Shown: positions 1 through 8,532 of the stretch, piece by piece
Layout: the number at the start of each line of letters is the position of its first letter
Position numbering within the stretch: position 1 is the first letter of the stretch
DNA from: Enemella evansiae
GTDB taxonomy: Bacteria; Pseudomonadota; Alphaproteobacteria; Rhodobacterales; Rhodobacteraceae
Assembly (NCBI GenBank): GCA_017255395.1
Contig: JAFKDC010000010.1
Location: forward strand, 1-64,000
DNA: 64,000 bases
Reading direction: 5' to 3'
The notes under the pieces: generated by a model
The model's input: the letters and a program-made list of their open reading frames with translations, nothing else
Database searches by the model: none
Told to the model about the DNA's origin: nothing
Translations under genes and position numbers: made by a program

Positions 1-123
1 GCTCGTCGGCTCAAAACACTCAGCGGACTCACGCCCTACGAATACATCTGCAAAATCTGGACTTCAGAGCCGAACAGCTTCATCGTCGATCCGATCCACC
101 AGATGCCGGGACTGAACACCTAG
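1..123 (+). CDS. IS481-type transposase, C-terminal 40 codons (cut by window edge)
   Basis: The open frame entering from the left edge reads ARRLKTLSGLTPYEYICKIW and ends PIHQMPGLNT followed by TAG at 121-123. This C-terminus is typical of IS481-family (rve-domain, DDE) transposases that are common in Rhodobacteraceae. The catalytic core lies outside the window, so it cannot be judged whether the element is intact. Its stop codon overlaps the stop codon of the convergent gene on the minus strand by two bases, so no terminal inverted repeat separates the two reading frames here. The family assignment rests on recognition of the tail peptide only. Confidence 0.8.
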   Translation, partial: ARRLKTLSGLTPYEYICKIWTSEPNSFIVDPIHQMPGLNT

Positions 124-632
124 TCCAGCGCGGCCTCCACCGCGCCGGTGACGGCGGAGGACAGGGGCCGCGTCGTCGCGCCCCAGGTCGCAAGCACCGC
201 GCCGTCGGGGCCGATGAGGATCTTGTTGAAGTTCCACGCCGGCTCGAAGCCTTCGGTCTGCCGGACCCAGGCGTAGAAGGGATGCGCCTCGCTGCCCCGG
301 ACATGGGTGATATCGGTCATCGGCAGCGTCAGGCCGAAGGTCGTCTCGCAGTAGTCCTTCACCGCCTCGGTACTGTCGAGTTCCTGCCGGAAATCGTCCG
401 AGGGCACCGCAAGGACCACAAGGCCGCGGTCGCGATACCTGTCATAAAGCGTCTGCAACCCATCGTATTGCGGGGTGAAGCCGCAGCGCGAGGCGGTGTT
501 GACCACCAGCACCGGCTGGCCCTGCCACTCTGCGAGGTCCAGCGTGCCGCCGTCGATGCTGGTGAAGGTAAAGGGTTCCGCCGCCTGGATCGCGGTGGCC
601 AGCGGAAGGGTAAGAAGCAGGATGCGCAGCAT
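120..632 (-). CDS. Exported glutathione-peroxidase-like protein
   Basis: This 170-residue protein belongs to the glutathione peroxidase/thioredoxin-fold family, which reduces hydroperoxides with a thiol. The start at 632 is preceded by a purine-rich AAAGAAAGG and opens with a signal peptide (residues 1-17, ending AIQA), so it probably acts in the periplasm. The catalytic Cys is seen at residue 50 in NTASRCGFTPQY, and the WNF motif carrying the Trp/Asn partners is near the C-terminus. The usual FPCNQF block is replaced by VPSDDF, so the canonical Gln and the resolving Cys at that position are missing. Peroxidase activity may therefore be altered, and the true substrate is unknown. The stop overlaps that of the transposase fragment. 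Confidence 0.88.
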   Translation of the reverse strand: MLRILLLTLPLATAIQAAEPFTFTSIDGGTLDLAEWQGQPVLVVNTASRCGFTPQYDGLQTLYDRYRDRGLVVLAVPSDDFRQELDSTEAVKDYCETTFGLTLPMTDITHVRGSEAHPFYAWVRQTEGFEPAWNFNKILIGPDGAVLATWGATTRPLSSAVTGAVEAALD

Positions 633-720
633 GGATCGGACCTTTCTTTGAGACAGATACGTGGCATTCTGCGTTTTAGTTTCAAAGTGTCGTATGGTGA
701 CTGAATTGGAGGGTTTGGAC

Positions 721-990
721 ATGGCAGGCGGATGGAGCCGCGACGGCGCGGTCAGCGAACAGATCGAGGCCTCGATTGCCGAGGAACTGGAACGCATGAA
801 GGCGCGCAGGGAGCCTTCGGGCGAAAGCTTTCGCGAATGCGCCGAATGCGGCGAAGAGATCCCCGAAAAGCGGCGTGTGGCGCTGCCGGGGGTGAAGCTT
901 TGCGTCGACTGCGCCTCCGAACGTGACGGAGTTTTCCGCGCGAAAGCGGGCTTCAACCGGCGCGGATCGAAGGACAGCCAGTTGAAGTAA
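721..990 (+). CDS. TraR/DksA-type C4 zinc-finger protein
   Basis: This 89-residue protein has an N-terminal helix followed by CAECG...CVDC, the C4 zinc ribbon of the TraR/DksA family. Short members of the family are known or suspected to bind in the RNA polymerase secondary channel; the role of this one is not established. The start at 721 is chosen because TTGGAGG sits 7 bases upstream. An in-frame ATG at 694 lacks a comparable ribosome site. It is transcribed divergently from the peroxidase-like gene, with 88 bp between the two starts. Confidence 0.85.
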   Translation: MAGGWSRDGAVSEQIEASIAEELERMKARREPSGESFRECAECGEEIPEKRRVALPGVKLCVDCASERDGVFRAKAGFNRRGSKDSQLK

Positions 991-1166
991 GGCCTTGCGC
1001 GGGTGCGCGCAGTGGTCTCGCTTTCGCCCGTGCACCCCTGAGGGCGCTGGCCTCTGTGCCAAAGGGCAGGCCCCCGTGGCGTTGACAGGCCGCTGCGGAT
1101 TTGATCCTTGGCCAAAGACCCCCCGGGGCCGGATTGCCGCCCCGCCTCCCTGATCGAAGACGTGCC

Positions 1167-1841
1167 ATGCCCCACCCGGATCAACCCAGAACGACGCTAG
1201 GGCGCAGGCTTGCCGCCGGTGTGCCGCAGAAGGTCTTGCGCGACGTCTGGAACCGGGCGCGCTTCGGTCCGGGCGCGCCGCGCAGCGACGAACGGATCTA
1301 CGTGGCGCCCTGCGATGTGCGCTATATCCATGTGACGGACGGCACCGTGGGCAAGTCTATGTTCCGGCGCAGGCACAGCGGCATGGTGCGCGGCGGCGAC
1401 TGGGACCTGTCGCGCGCGCCGCTGCCCGAAACGCGGGCGGCGCGGGTCATCCACGATCACTTTGTCCGGGGGATGAGCTGGGCGGAAACCGGCATCGTGG
1501 ACTATCATCTGGAAAAGATCGCCGAGAAGGGGATTTCCGAGGGCGCCCGCACGCTGGAAGAGATCATGGCCCGCTACGAGGATCTCGACCGGGTCTATGA
1601 AGAGGCGCAGAGAACCGGCAGGCTGCGCCCGCGCAGCGAGTTGCCCGGACACCTGCGGCGCGAATACGACGGCATCTATGTCCACATCGCCCGGGACGGA
1701 GAGGTGCTGCGCTCTGGCGGCGGGCGCAACCGCTTTGCCATCGCAAGGGTGCTGAAGCTTCCGAAGATCCCGGCTCAGCTGGGCATCATCCACCCCGAGG
1801 CGGTGCGCACCGGTGTCCTGACGCGGCTGCGTCAGGAATGA
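1167..1841 (+). CDS. Conserved hypothetical protein
   Basis: This 224-residue basic protein starts at 1167 (MPHPDQPRTTLGRRL). I do not recognise a catalytic motif or membrane segment. The middle contains a conserved-looking stretch, YIHVTDGTVGKSMFRRRHSG, then HDHFVRGMSWAETGIVDYHL. The C-terminal third, beginning GIYVHIARDGEVLRSGGGRN, resembles the generic 'RDG...GGRNRFAIAR' segment seen in hypothetical proteins, some of them near polysaccharide genes, of marine alphaproteobacteria. No function is claimed. Codon use matches the neighbours, and the absence of in-frame stops over 225 codons together with GC-rich third positions supports a real gene. Confidence 0.7.
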   Translation: MPHPDQPRTTLGRRLAAGVPQKVLRDVWNRARFGPGAPRSDERIYVAPCDVRYIHVTDGTVGKSMFRRRHSGMVRGGDWDLSRAPLPETRAARVIHDHFVRGMSWAETGIVDYHLEKIAEKGISEGARTLEEIMARYEDLDRVYEEAQRTGRLRPRSELPGHLRREYDGIYVHIARDGEVLRSGGGRNRFAIARVLKLPKIPAQLGIIHPEAVRTGVLTRLRQE

Positions 1842-2002
1842 GCAGCGCCGGGGGCACCTTGTCCCGGTTTGGGATATTGACGGAGCGGACCCGATGAGGC
1901 GTGATGCCTGTAAAGCCGGAGGACCGGCGCGGCGTGACCTGCGGTTCGAGCGAGGCGGCGCAGATGCCCGGAGCCCCTTTCGGCCCTGACGGGAGGTGCG
2001 GA

Positions 2003-2530
2003 ATGGCGCGGCGGTTCGCCTGTATCGCGGTGGTGCTGTCGGGTGCCGCCTCTTCGGGCGGGGCCGAGGAACTGGGCGTGATGACCGCACGACTGGACGG
2101 CGTCCCGCATGAATGGCGCATCCATGCCTTGGACAGGCCGGGCGGGCGAATCGTGACGGCAGGGTTCCGGCAAAGCCAATGGCTCGCCGAGTTGCAGATA
2201 CAGGGCTATGACGTGCCGCGGTTCGCGGGTGCCGACGGCATGGCGGTCACGGTCCGCTTTGCCGGCTGGTACAGTCCCGGGGCAGAGCCGCTTTCGGTCG
2301 ATATCCTGCATACCCCCGAGGGGCTGGGCGGGCCGTACTGGACCAGCGTGGGGGCGTCCCGTCCGCCGCAGGTCGAGATTGTCCGCTTCGATATCCACGG
2401 CAGCATGGGCGAGGTCGAACTGGCTTTTACGGGTGAGCTTTGCCGCAAGCCAAGCCTGTCCTCGGCGGTCGACCCCGCCACCTGTGTCGAGATTCTGGGC
2501 GTGGTCGAGACGCGGCTGGCGATGGAGTAG
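2003..2530 (+). CDS. Exported hypothetical protein
   Basis: The 175-residue product starts at 2003, directly behind the ribosome site GGGAGGTG. An N-terminal signal peptide (MARRFACIAVVLSGAASSGG) indicates export. The remainder is predicted to be soluble and rich in beta strands, with Cys residues near the C-terminus (ELCRKPS and ATCVEIL) that could form a disulfide. I recognise no family. An upstream in-frame ATG at 1901 would add 34 residues ahead of the signal peptide and is disfavoured. Confidence 0.68.
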   Translation: MARRFACIAVVLSGAASSGGAEELGVMTARLDGVPHEWRIHALDRPGGRIVTAGFRQSQWLAELQIQGYDVPRFAGADGMAVTVRFAGWYSPGAEPLSVDILHTPEGLGGPYWTSVGASRPPQVEIVRFDIHGSMGEVELAFTGELCRKPSLSSAVDPATCVEILGVVETRLAME

Positions 2531-2545
2531 GGGCGGAGCGAGGCC

Positions 2546-2682
2546 GGGGCGCAGGACGCCCTGATCGCCAAAGCCTGGTCAGGGGCGCAGGACGGCGCGA
2601 ACGCCCGAGCCGGGCCGGAGGCGCGGGACGCTGCGAACGCCCTGGTCGGGGCGCAGCCCGCCCCAACGGCCCGAACCGGGGA
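2546..2682. repeat. GC-rich imperfect tandem repeat, about four units
   Basis: The spacer downstream of the exported protein contains four degenerate units of about 36, 36, 30 and 35 bases. Each starts GGGGCGCAGGACG or a close variant (2546, 2582, about 2619, 2648) and continues with a GCGAACGCCC-like segment. Short antisense frames give repetitive RSGRPAP-like peptides, which I regard as shadows. No gene is seen between 2531 and 2769. Confidence 0.5.
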
Positions 2683-2769
2683 GCAGGAAGACCCGCTTGC
2701 CCCAGCCGGGCGGGTGCCTCCTTGCCGTGCCAACCAGGGGCGATGCCGGGCCTTGCGGCCCGGCGAAGG

Positions 2770-4590
2770 TCACTCTTCCATGGCTTCCAGCTGGTCGATG
2801 AAGCCTTCGATCATCGACAGGCCCTTGTCCCAGAAGGTCGGGTCGGTCGCGTCCAGCCCGAAGGGTTCCAGCAGCGCCTTGTGGTGCTTGGACCCGCCCG
2901 CCTTCAGCATGTCGAAGTACTTGTCCTGAAAGCCTTCGGGGCTTTCCTGATAGGCGGCGTAGAGGGCGTTCACCAAACCGTCGCCGAAGGCATAGGCGTA
3001 GACGTAGAAAGGCGAGTGCACGAAGTGCGGGATATAGGCCCAGAAGGTCTCGTAGCCTTCCATGAAGTCGAAGGCTTCGCCCAAGGACTCCGCCTGCACC
3101 GACATCCACAGCGCGTTGATGTCGTCGGGCGTCAGCTCGCCGCCGCGCCGGGCGTCGTGCAGCTTGCACTCGAAGTCGTAGAAGGCGATCTGGCGCACGA
3201 CCGTGTTGATCATGTCCTCGACCTTGCCCGCCAGAAGCACCTTGCGCTCCTTGTCGTCCTTGGCGTTCTCCAGCATGCGCTGGAAGGTCAGCATCTCGCC
3301 GAAAACGCTCGCCGTCTCGGCCAGCGTCAGCGGCGTCGACGACAGCATCTCGCCTTGACCGGCGGCCAGCACCTGGTGGACGCCGTGGCCCAACTCGTGC
3401 GCCAGCGTCATCACGTCGCGCGGTTTGCCGAGGTAGTTCAGCATCACGTAGGGGTGCACGTCGGTCACGGTGGGGTGGGCGAAGGCGCCGGGGGCCTTGC
3501 CGGGCTTCACCGGGGCGTCGATCCAGCCCTTGTCGAAGAAGGGCTGGGCCAGCTCACCCATGCGCGGGTCGAAGGCCGTGTAGGCGTTCATGACCGTCTC
3601 GCGCGCCTCGTCCCACGACACGGTGCGGGTGACTTCCATCGGCAGGGGCGCGTTGCGGTCCCAGACCTGCATGCGGTCAAGGCCCAGCCACTTGCGCTTG
3701 AGCTCGTAGTAGCGGTGCGAGAGGCGCGGGTAGGCGTTGACCACCGCGTTGCGCAGGGCCTCGACGACCTCGGGTTCCACGTCGTTGGACAGGTGGCGGC
3801 CCATCTGCGGCGAGGGCATGCCGCGCCAGCGGTCCAGCACTTCCTTTTCTTTCGCCTGCGTGTTGTGGACACGGGCGAAGGTGCGGATGTTGGCGGCAAA
3901 GACGCGGGCCAGTTCGCGGGCGGCGGCCTCGCGTTTGCTACGGTCCTGCTCGGTCAGGAAGTTCAGCGTCGACTCGATGTTCAGCTCTTCTCCGTCGACC
4001 TCGAATGTCAGGCCCGCGATGGTCTCGTCAAACAGCCGCTCCCACGCATCTCCGACCACGCCGAGGTCGTGCAGGAACTTCTCAAGTTCATCGGACAGCT
4101 GGTAGGGCTTCATCGCGCGCTGGCGGTCGAAGGCGGGCTTGTAGCGGGCCAGTTCGTCATCGGCGGCGAAAAGGTCGGCGTAGTGGTCCTCGGGCAGGCG
4201 GTTGATCTCCAGCGAGAAGAAGACCAGCGGCGTGGTGTAATTGGTGATCTTTTCCTGACAGTCGGAGAGGAACTTGGCGCGCTCGGCGTCCATGGTCATC
4301 TGGTAGTAGCGCAGGCCCGCGAAGGACATGATGCGGCCCGCGATGGCGCCGATCTTCTCGTTGCGTTGCACCAGCGTCAGGAATTCGCCCGCGCTCAGGC
4401 TGTCCAGCTTGCCCTCGTAATCGGCGGCGAAGCTGCGGCAGGCGTCCTCGAGCCAGTCGAGGTCGCGCTTCAGTTCCGGCGCGTCGGGGGCGGTGTAGAG
4501 GTCGCTCAGGTCCCACTCCGGCAGGTCGCCGAGGTTCTTGCCCCCGGCAGAGGCATTGGCGTCGCGGGTGAGGGTCGGGGTGTAGCGCAT
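2770..4590 (-). CDS. pepF: Oligoendopeptidase F, M3 family
   Basis: This 606-residue cytoplasmic zinc metallopeptidase of the M3B family cleaves short peptides. The active site HELGH is visible in TLAHELGHGVHQVLA at about residue 395, and the downstream glutamate ligand lies in LAETASVFGE. Length and motif order match PepF/oligoendopeptidase proteins. The start at 4590 (MRYTPTLTRDANASAGGKN) is preceded by GAGAAAGAGG, and the open frame that extends further upstream looks non-coding. The gene is monocistronic, and the divergent neighbour starts at 4756. Confidence 0.95.
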   Translation of the reverse strand: MRYTPTLTRDANASAGGKNLGDLPEWDLSDLYTAPDAPELKRDLDWLEDACRSFAADYEGKLDSLSAGEFLTLVQRNEKIGAIAGRIMSFAGLRYYQMTMDAERAKFLSDCQEKITNYTTPLVFFSLEINRLPEDHYADLFAADDELARYKPAFDRQRAMKPYQLSDELEKFLHDLGVVGDAWERLFDETIAGLTFEVDGEELNIESTLNFLTEQDRSKREAAARELARVFAANIRTFARVHNTQAKEKEVLDRWRGMPSPQMGRHLSNDVEPEVVEALRNAVVNAYPRLSHRYYELKRKWLGLDRMQVWDRNAPLPMEVTRTVSWDEARETVMNAYTAFDPRMGELAQPFFDKGWIDAPVKPGKAPGAFAHPTVTDVHPYVMLNYLGKPRDVMTLAHELGHGVHQVLAAGQGEMLSSTPLTLAETASVFGEMLTFQRMLENAKDDKERKVLLAGKVEDMINTVVRQIAFYDFECKLHDARRGGELTPDDINALWMSVQAESLGEAFDFMEGYETFWAYIPHFVHSPFYVYAYAFGDGLVNALYAAYQESPEGFQDKYFDMLKAGGSKHHKALLEPFGLDATDPTFWDKGLSMIEGFIDQLEAMEE

Positions 4591-4755
4591 GTCGGCCTCT
4601 TTCTCTCGTTTCCCCTGACATAGGGGCCGCGGGGCGGGCAGGGCAAGCGCGGGGCCGATACTTTTGGCGCTGTTTCCGCAGAAAGGGGTTCTGTGCGGCG
4701 CCGCGCCGTGGCTAGGATGAGGGCAGAACAAGACATTTTCTGGGAGGATAATGAT

Positions 4756-5745
4756 ATGGCGAAGAATGCGGTGATTTACGGGGCGGGCGGCGGTGTCGTC
4801 GGGCTGCTGATCGGTCTTTTCGCGGGCAGCGGCGGCCCAAGCCAGGAGGACATCAGCGCGGCGGTCTCTGGCGCGATGGGACCGGCGCAAGAGGCCAGCG
4901 CCTCGGCGGCGGCGGCCAGCAGCGATGCGCTGGCGGCACTGGACAGCCGCCTGACGGCGATCGAGGAAGGCCTGGCGGCCAATGCGCCGGACATGGAGGG
5001 CCTGCAATCCGCCCTGTCCGAGGATCTGGGCGCGGCGGTCGAGGGCCTGCGCGGCGCCCTGAGCGACGAGATCGCGGCCTCTGCCAAGGCCCAGAACGAG
5101 ACGATCAGGGCGGCGCTGGCGCAGGTCAGCGAGGGCATGCAGGAAAGCGCCCGGGTGGCGGCGGCGGCGGTGGCCGCTGCGGCACCCGGTGGCACGGGCG
5201 AGGCGGGGGCGGCCCCGGCGGGCGCGGCCACCGTGTCGGATGCGCTGGGCGTGGGACAGACGGCGCTTTTCGCCGATGGCAAGGTGCGGGTCTTTGTGTC
5301 GCGCATCGACCCGGCGGGCGGCTCTGCGGTTCTGTCCATTGGCGGCACGGCGGTGACGCTGGGGTCCGGCGGCTCTGCCAAGGTCGCGTTGAACGGCGGC
5401 GCCTGTACGGTCTCTGTCATGGCGCTGACAGAGCAGGGCGTGACGCTGGGGTCGGACTGCGATGCAGCCGCCGAAGCGCCCGAGGCGGAAGAGGCCGCGA
5501 ACGTGGCGCCCGAGGACGGGGTGAAGCCGGGCAACGCCATCGGGCTTGCGGAGGGCGGCCTGCGGGTCTTCGTGGCCTCGCTGAACGAGGCGGATGCCAC
5601 GGCCCGGATCGCGATCAACGGGGTTCAGACCTACGTGGTGGCCTCGGGTCAGTCTGTCGAGGTCGAGAGCGGCGACCAGACCTGCACCGTGACGGTGACC
5701 GGGGTCGGCAACGGCATGGTCGGACTGGAGGGCAGCTGCGGCTGA
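4756..5745 (+). CDS. Membrane-anchored protein with duplicated C-terminal domain
   Basis: The 329-residue product starts at 4756, with GGGAGGA 7 bases upstream. Residues 5-25 form a glycine-rich hydrophobic membrane anchor. Residues 30-150 are an Ala/Glu-rich coiled-coil region. The last half contains two homologous domains of about 65 residues, one beginning GQTALFADGKVRVFVSRID and the other GNAIGLAEGGLRVFVASLN. Each ends with a Cys pair (ACTVSV...SDC and TCTVTV...GSC) that could be a disulfide in a beta-sandwich exposed to the periplasm. The family is not recognised and the function unknown. A linker rich in Ala/Glu/Pro separates the two domains. Confidence 0.75.
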   Translation: MAKNAVIYGAGGGVVGLLIGLFAGSGGPSQEDISAAVSGAMGPAQEASASAAAASSDALAALDSRLTAIEEGLAANAPDMEGLQSALSEDLGAAVEGLRGALSDEIAASAKAQNETIRAALAQVSEGMQESARVAAAAVAAAAPGGTGEAGAAPAGAATVSDALGVGQTALFADGKVRVFVSRIDPAGGSAVLSIGGTAVTLGSGGSAKVALNGGACTVSVMALTEQGVTLGSDCDAAAEAPEAEEAANVAPEDGVKPGNAIGLAEGGLRVFVASLNEADATARIAINGVQTYVVASGQSVEVESGDQTCTVTVTGVGNGMVGLEGSCG

Positions 5746-5810
5746 GGCGCTTCGCCCGGCCTTGCGGGCGGGCGGCCGGTCCCGGCTAGCGTTTCTCCTG
5801 CCGTGTAAGA

Positions 5811-5859
5811 CGGGGGCTTTGCCCCCGGACCCCCAAGGGTATTTTGAAGACCAAAGAAG
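5811..5859 (+). repeat. Dispersed intergenic hairpin repeat, copy 1
   Basis: CGGGGGCTTTGCCCCCG forms a perfect short hairpin. It is followed by a proline-rich-looking C tract and GGGTATTTTGAAGACCAAAG. Related copies occur at 9676-9732 (inverted) and 18901-18956, always between genes. The copy lies between two convergent genes and could act as a bidirectional terminator. Confidence 0.65.
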
Positions 5860-5953
5860 GTGAGGGCGGTCCCCCAGAGGATCGGGGGCGCCCTGTGTCC
5901 GAGGCGCGGCATGCGTCGGCTTGGCGGCCCCCTTTTGGCCGTGGCGGGCAGGG

Positions 5954-6826
5954 TCAGAAGCGGTGCGCCAGTGTCAGGTGCCACGCGGCGCCCGCCGCAT
6001 CGCCGTCCGTGCCCGCGAGGATCACGCTGGTGTCAGGGCGGAAGCGGTACTCTCCCGCCAGCCCCCAGGCGTCGTCCCCGCCGCCGCGCACGGCTTCTCC
6101 GAACGCCATGAAGCTCAGGGTCTCCGTCGCAGTCCAGGTCATGTCGAAGGCCAGCGCGTCGTCGCGGTCGTTGCCGTCGGGCGACAGCAGCGTCAGACCG
6201 GCCTCGGCCTGCGGTCCAAGCGCGACCCGCGTGCCCAGCTTGGCGTCGACCCGGTCGGGGCCGCCGTGTTCCCGGACGCTCTCGACCGCTGCGGCGATCT
6301 GCCAGCCCGTGCCCTGATAGGAGGCCGCGACAGAGGCCGCGTCGAAGCCGCCCTTGTCGTCCTTGTGGGCCGAGACCATCCAGCGCAGCGCGCCCTGTGT
6401 GAACTGCGCCGAGACGCCGAAGGGCACGGCGGTCGCCCGCATCGCCTCGACCGTGGCATGGGATCGCGCGTATTCGATCCGCTCGTAGGCAAGGAAGGGC
6501 GCCGCGCGCTCGAAGACCGAGGGCAGGACGCTGTCATAGGCGGGCCGCACCACGCCGAACCGGAAACGGTCGTCCCAGGCGAAGGCGGCATAGGTTTCAT
6601 GCGGGCGCTTGCCCTCCAGCACCACCATGTAGGTGCCCGCCTCGAAGCTCAGCGGGATCCGGCGTGACAGCGGCACCGTCAGGGTGACGTCGACCATGCC
6701 CACGCCCCGCGTGCCCTCGGTGCCGGTGGCCCCAAGGCCCACCGTGCCGTCGAAGGAAAGCCCCTGCGCAAGGGCGGGGACGGGGGCCAGGAGGGCGAGC
6801 AGAAGGCAGGGCAGGCGGGTGGTCAT
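5954..6826 (-). CDS. Outer-membrane beta-barrel (porin-like) protein
   Basis: This 290-residue protein starts at 6826 with a signal peptide (MTTRLPCLLLALLAPVPALA). The body shows alternating aromatic/polar strands with Gly-rich turns, for example FGVVRPAYDSVLP, YQGTGWQIAAAVES and LAGEYRFRPDTSVILAG. It ends in HLTLAHRF, the terminal Phe expected for recognition by the BAM complex. It is therefore likely to form a barrel in the outer membrane and resembles the porin_4-type proteins of Rhodobacteraceae. Substrate specificity cannot be inferred. Confidence 0.78.
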   Translation of the reverse strand: MTTRLPCLLLALLAPVPALAQGLSFDGTVGLGATGTEGTRGVGMVDVTLTVPLSRRIPLSFEAGTYMVVLEGKRPHETYAAFAWDDRFRFGVVRPAYDSVLPSVFERAAPFLAYERIEYARSHATVEAMRATAVPFGVSAQFTQGALRWMVSAHKDDKGGFDAASVAASYQGTGWQIAAAVESVREHGGPDRVDAKLGTRVALGPQAEAGLTLLSPDGNDRDDALAFDMTWTATETLSFMAFGEAVRGGGDDAWGLAGEYRFRPDTSVILAGTDGDAAGAAWHLTLAHRF

Positions 6827-6939
6827 GGTGGTCCGGTCTTTCGTCAGTGCGGACGGCAGAGTTTCATGCAGCCGCAGCATTGCCTAGTCCGAAAAACCGG
6901 ACAGCGCGCAGATGGCGCGGAACTGTGGCGGGAAGGCGC

Positions 6940-8532
6940 TCAGGCGTATTGCCTCAGAATCTGGCGCAGGTCGTCCAGCGTATTGGCCTCGTCCACCGCC
7001 TTGTCGTGACGCCAGCGCGCCATGCGGGGAAAGCGCAGCGCGATGCCGGATTTATGGCGCGGGCTTTCGTGGATACCCTCGAAGGCGATCTCGAAGACAT
7101 GCTCTGGCTTGACCTGCCGCACCGGGCCGAAGCGTTGCAGCGTGTTGCGCCGCACCCATGCGGTGATCCGGGCGAACTCTTCGTCGGTCAGGCCGGAATA
7201 GGCCTTGGTGAAGGGCACCAGCCCGTTGCCGTCGCGCACCGCGAAGGTGAAGTCGGTGAACAGGTTGGCGCGCCGCCCCGATCCCTGCTGCGCATAGATC
7301 AGCACCGCGTCCACGGTCAGCGGGTCCAGCTTCCACTTCCACCAGTCGCCCTTCTTGCGGCCCGACAGGTAGGGCGAGTCCCTGCGCTTCAGCATCAGGC
7401 CCTCGGCGCGCTGGGCGCGGGCGGTTGCGCGGGTCGCTGCCAGGGCCTGCCAGTCGTCGAATGCGAGGGCAGGGGACAGGCGGACTGGCGCGTCCTCGGG
7501 CAGCGGCGCCAGAAGGGTCTGGAGATGCGCGCGCCGCTCTGCCATGGGCCGGTCGCGCAGGTCGCGGCCCCTGTGTTCCAGCAGGTCATAGGCCAGCAGG
7601 ACCACGGGCGCCTCTTTCAGCAGCTTTTTCGGCACGGTCTTGCGCCCGATGCGCGGTTGCAGCGCGTTGAAGGGCATCGGGGCGGCGCCGTCCCAGGCCA
7701 CGATTTCACCATCCAGAACGGTGCCGGCGGGCAGGAAATCCGCGGCGCGGGCGAACTCGGGGAAGCGGTCGGTGATCAGTTCCTCGCCCCGCGACCACAG
7801 GTGGTGCCCGGCCTCGCGCAACAGCAACTGGCCGCGAATGCCGTCCCACTTCCACTCGGCCTGCCAGTCCTGCGGGGACCCCAGCTGCCCGGGCTCGGTG
7901 TCCAGCTGGTAGGCAAGGTAGAAGGGATAGGGCCGGCTCTCGTCGGCCTCCGGGTCCTCGGCCTCGATCAGCGCGTGCCAGGAGGTCGTCTCGGGCGTCC
8001 AGCCGCCCATCAGCTTGTGCGCCAGTACCGGCTCGTCCTGCCCGGTCGCCATGGCCAGCGCGCGGGTCATCAGCTTGCGGCTGACCCCGATGCGGAAGCC
8101 GCCGGTGATCAGCTTGTTGAACAAGAAGCGCCCGGTGTCGTCCAGCTGGTCCCAGGCGTCGAGGATCGGTGTGCTCCGCTCCTCCTGCGGCAGGTCGTGA
8201 AGGGCGCGTAGCATGTTGATCCAATAGGACAAACTGTGGTCCGATGCGCGTGAGGGCGGGGGCAGGACAAGTGCAATGGTCTCGGCCAGGTCGCCGACGA
8301 TGGGGTGGCAGTCCTCGATCAGCCACAGCGGCAGACCCGCGCGCTCTGCCGCCAGGGCGCGCAGCTGCGTGGTGGTGATGGCCCGGCGTGGGCGGCGCCC
8401 GGAAAACAGCGCCACGCACCACAGCTTGTCCTCCTCCGGCGCCTGCTCGAAATACTCGGCCAAAGCCCTTGTCTTCACGGAGGTTTTCGTCGTCTGGTCG
8501 AGGGCGTTGAAAAGCGCGGCAAAGCGTTTCAC
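6940..8532 (-). CDS. ATP-dependent DNA ligase (ligase-associated repair system)
   Basis: This 530-residue ATP-dependent DNA ligase seals nicks through a ligase-adenylate intermediate. The nucleotidyltransferase motif I, KWDGIRG, is at about residues 228-234. Motif III-like LDGEIVAWD, motif IV-like EGLMLKRRDSPY and motif V-like WWKWKLDP follow in order. An N-terminal domain of about 200 residues matches the ligase type found with the ligase-associated exonuclease (TIGR04120 group). The start codon overlaps the stop of the exonuclease gene by 4 bases (ATGA), so the two are translationally coupled. The usual partner genes, an Lhr-like helicase and a phosphoesterase, are not adjacent. Confidence 0.93.
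   Translation of the reverse strand: MKRFAALFNALDQTTKTSVKTRALAEYFEQAPEEDKLWCVALFSGRRPRRAITTTQLRALAAERAGLPLWLIEDCHPIVGDLAETIALVLPPPSRASDHSLSYWINMLRALHDLPQEERSTPILDAWDQLDDTGRFLFNKLITGGFRIGVSRKLMTRALAMATGQDEPVLAHKLMGGWTPETTSWHALIEAEDPEADESRPYPFYLAYQLDTEPGQLGSPQDWQAEWKWDGIRGQLLLREAGHHLWSRGEELITDRFPEFARAADFLPAGTVLDGEIVAWDGAAPMPFNALQPRIGRKTVPKKLLKEAPVVLLAYDLLEHRGRDLRDRPMAERRAHLQTLLAPLPEDAPVRLSPALAFDDWQALAATRATARAQRAEGLMLKRRDSPYLSGRKKGDWWKWKLDPLTVDAVLIYAQQGSGRRANLFTDFTFAVRDGNGLVPFTKAYSGLTDEEFARITAWVRRNTLQRFGPVRQVKPEHVFEIAFEGIHESPRHKSGIALRFPRMARWRHDKAVDEANTLDDLRQILRQYA

Noticed and set aside
2440-4623. 727-codon plus-strand frame
   Set aside because: It is antisense to pepF, whose M3 peptidase motifs are unmistakable; long antisense frames are expected at this GC content.
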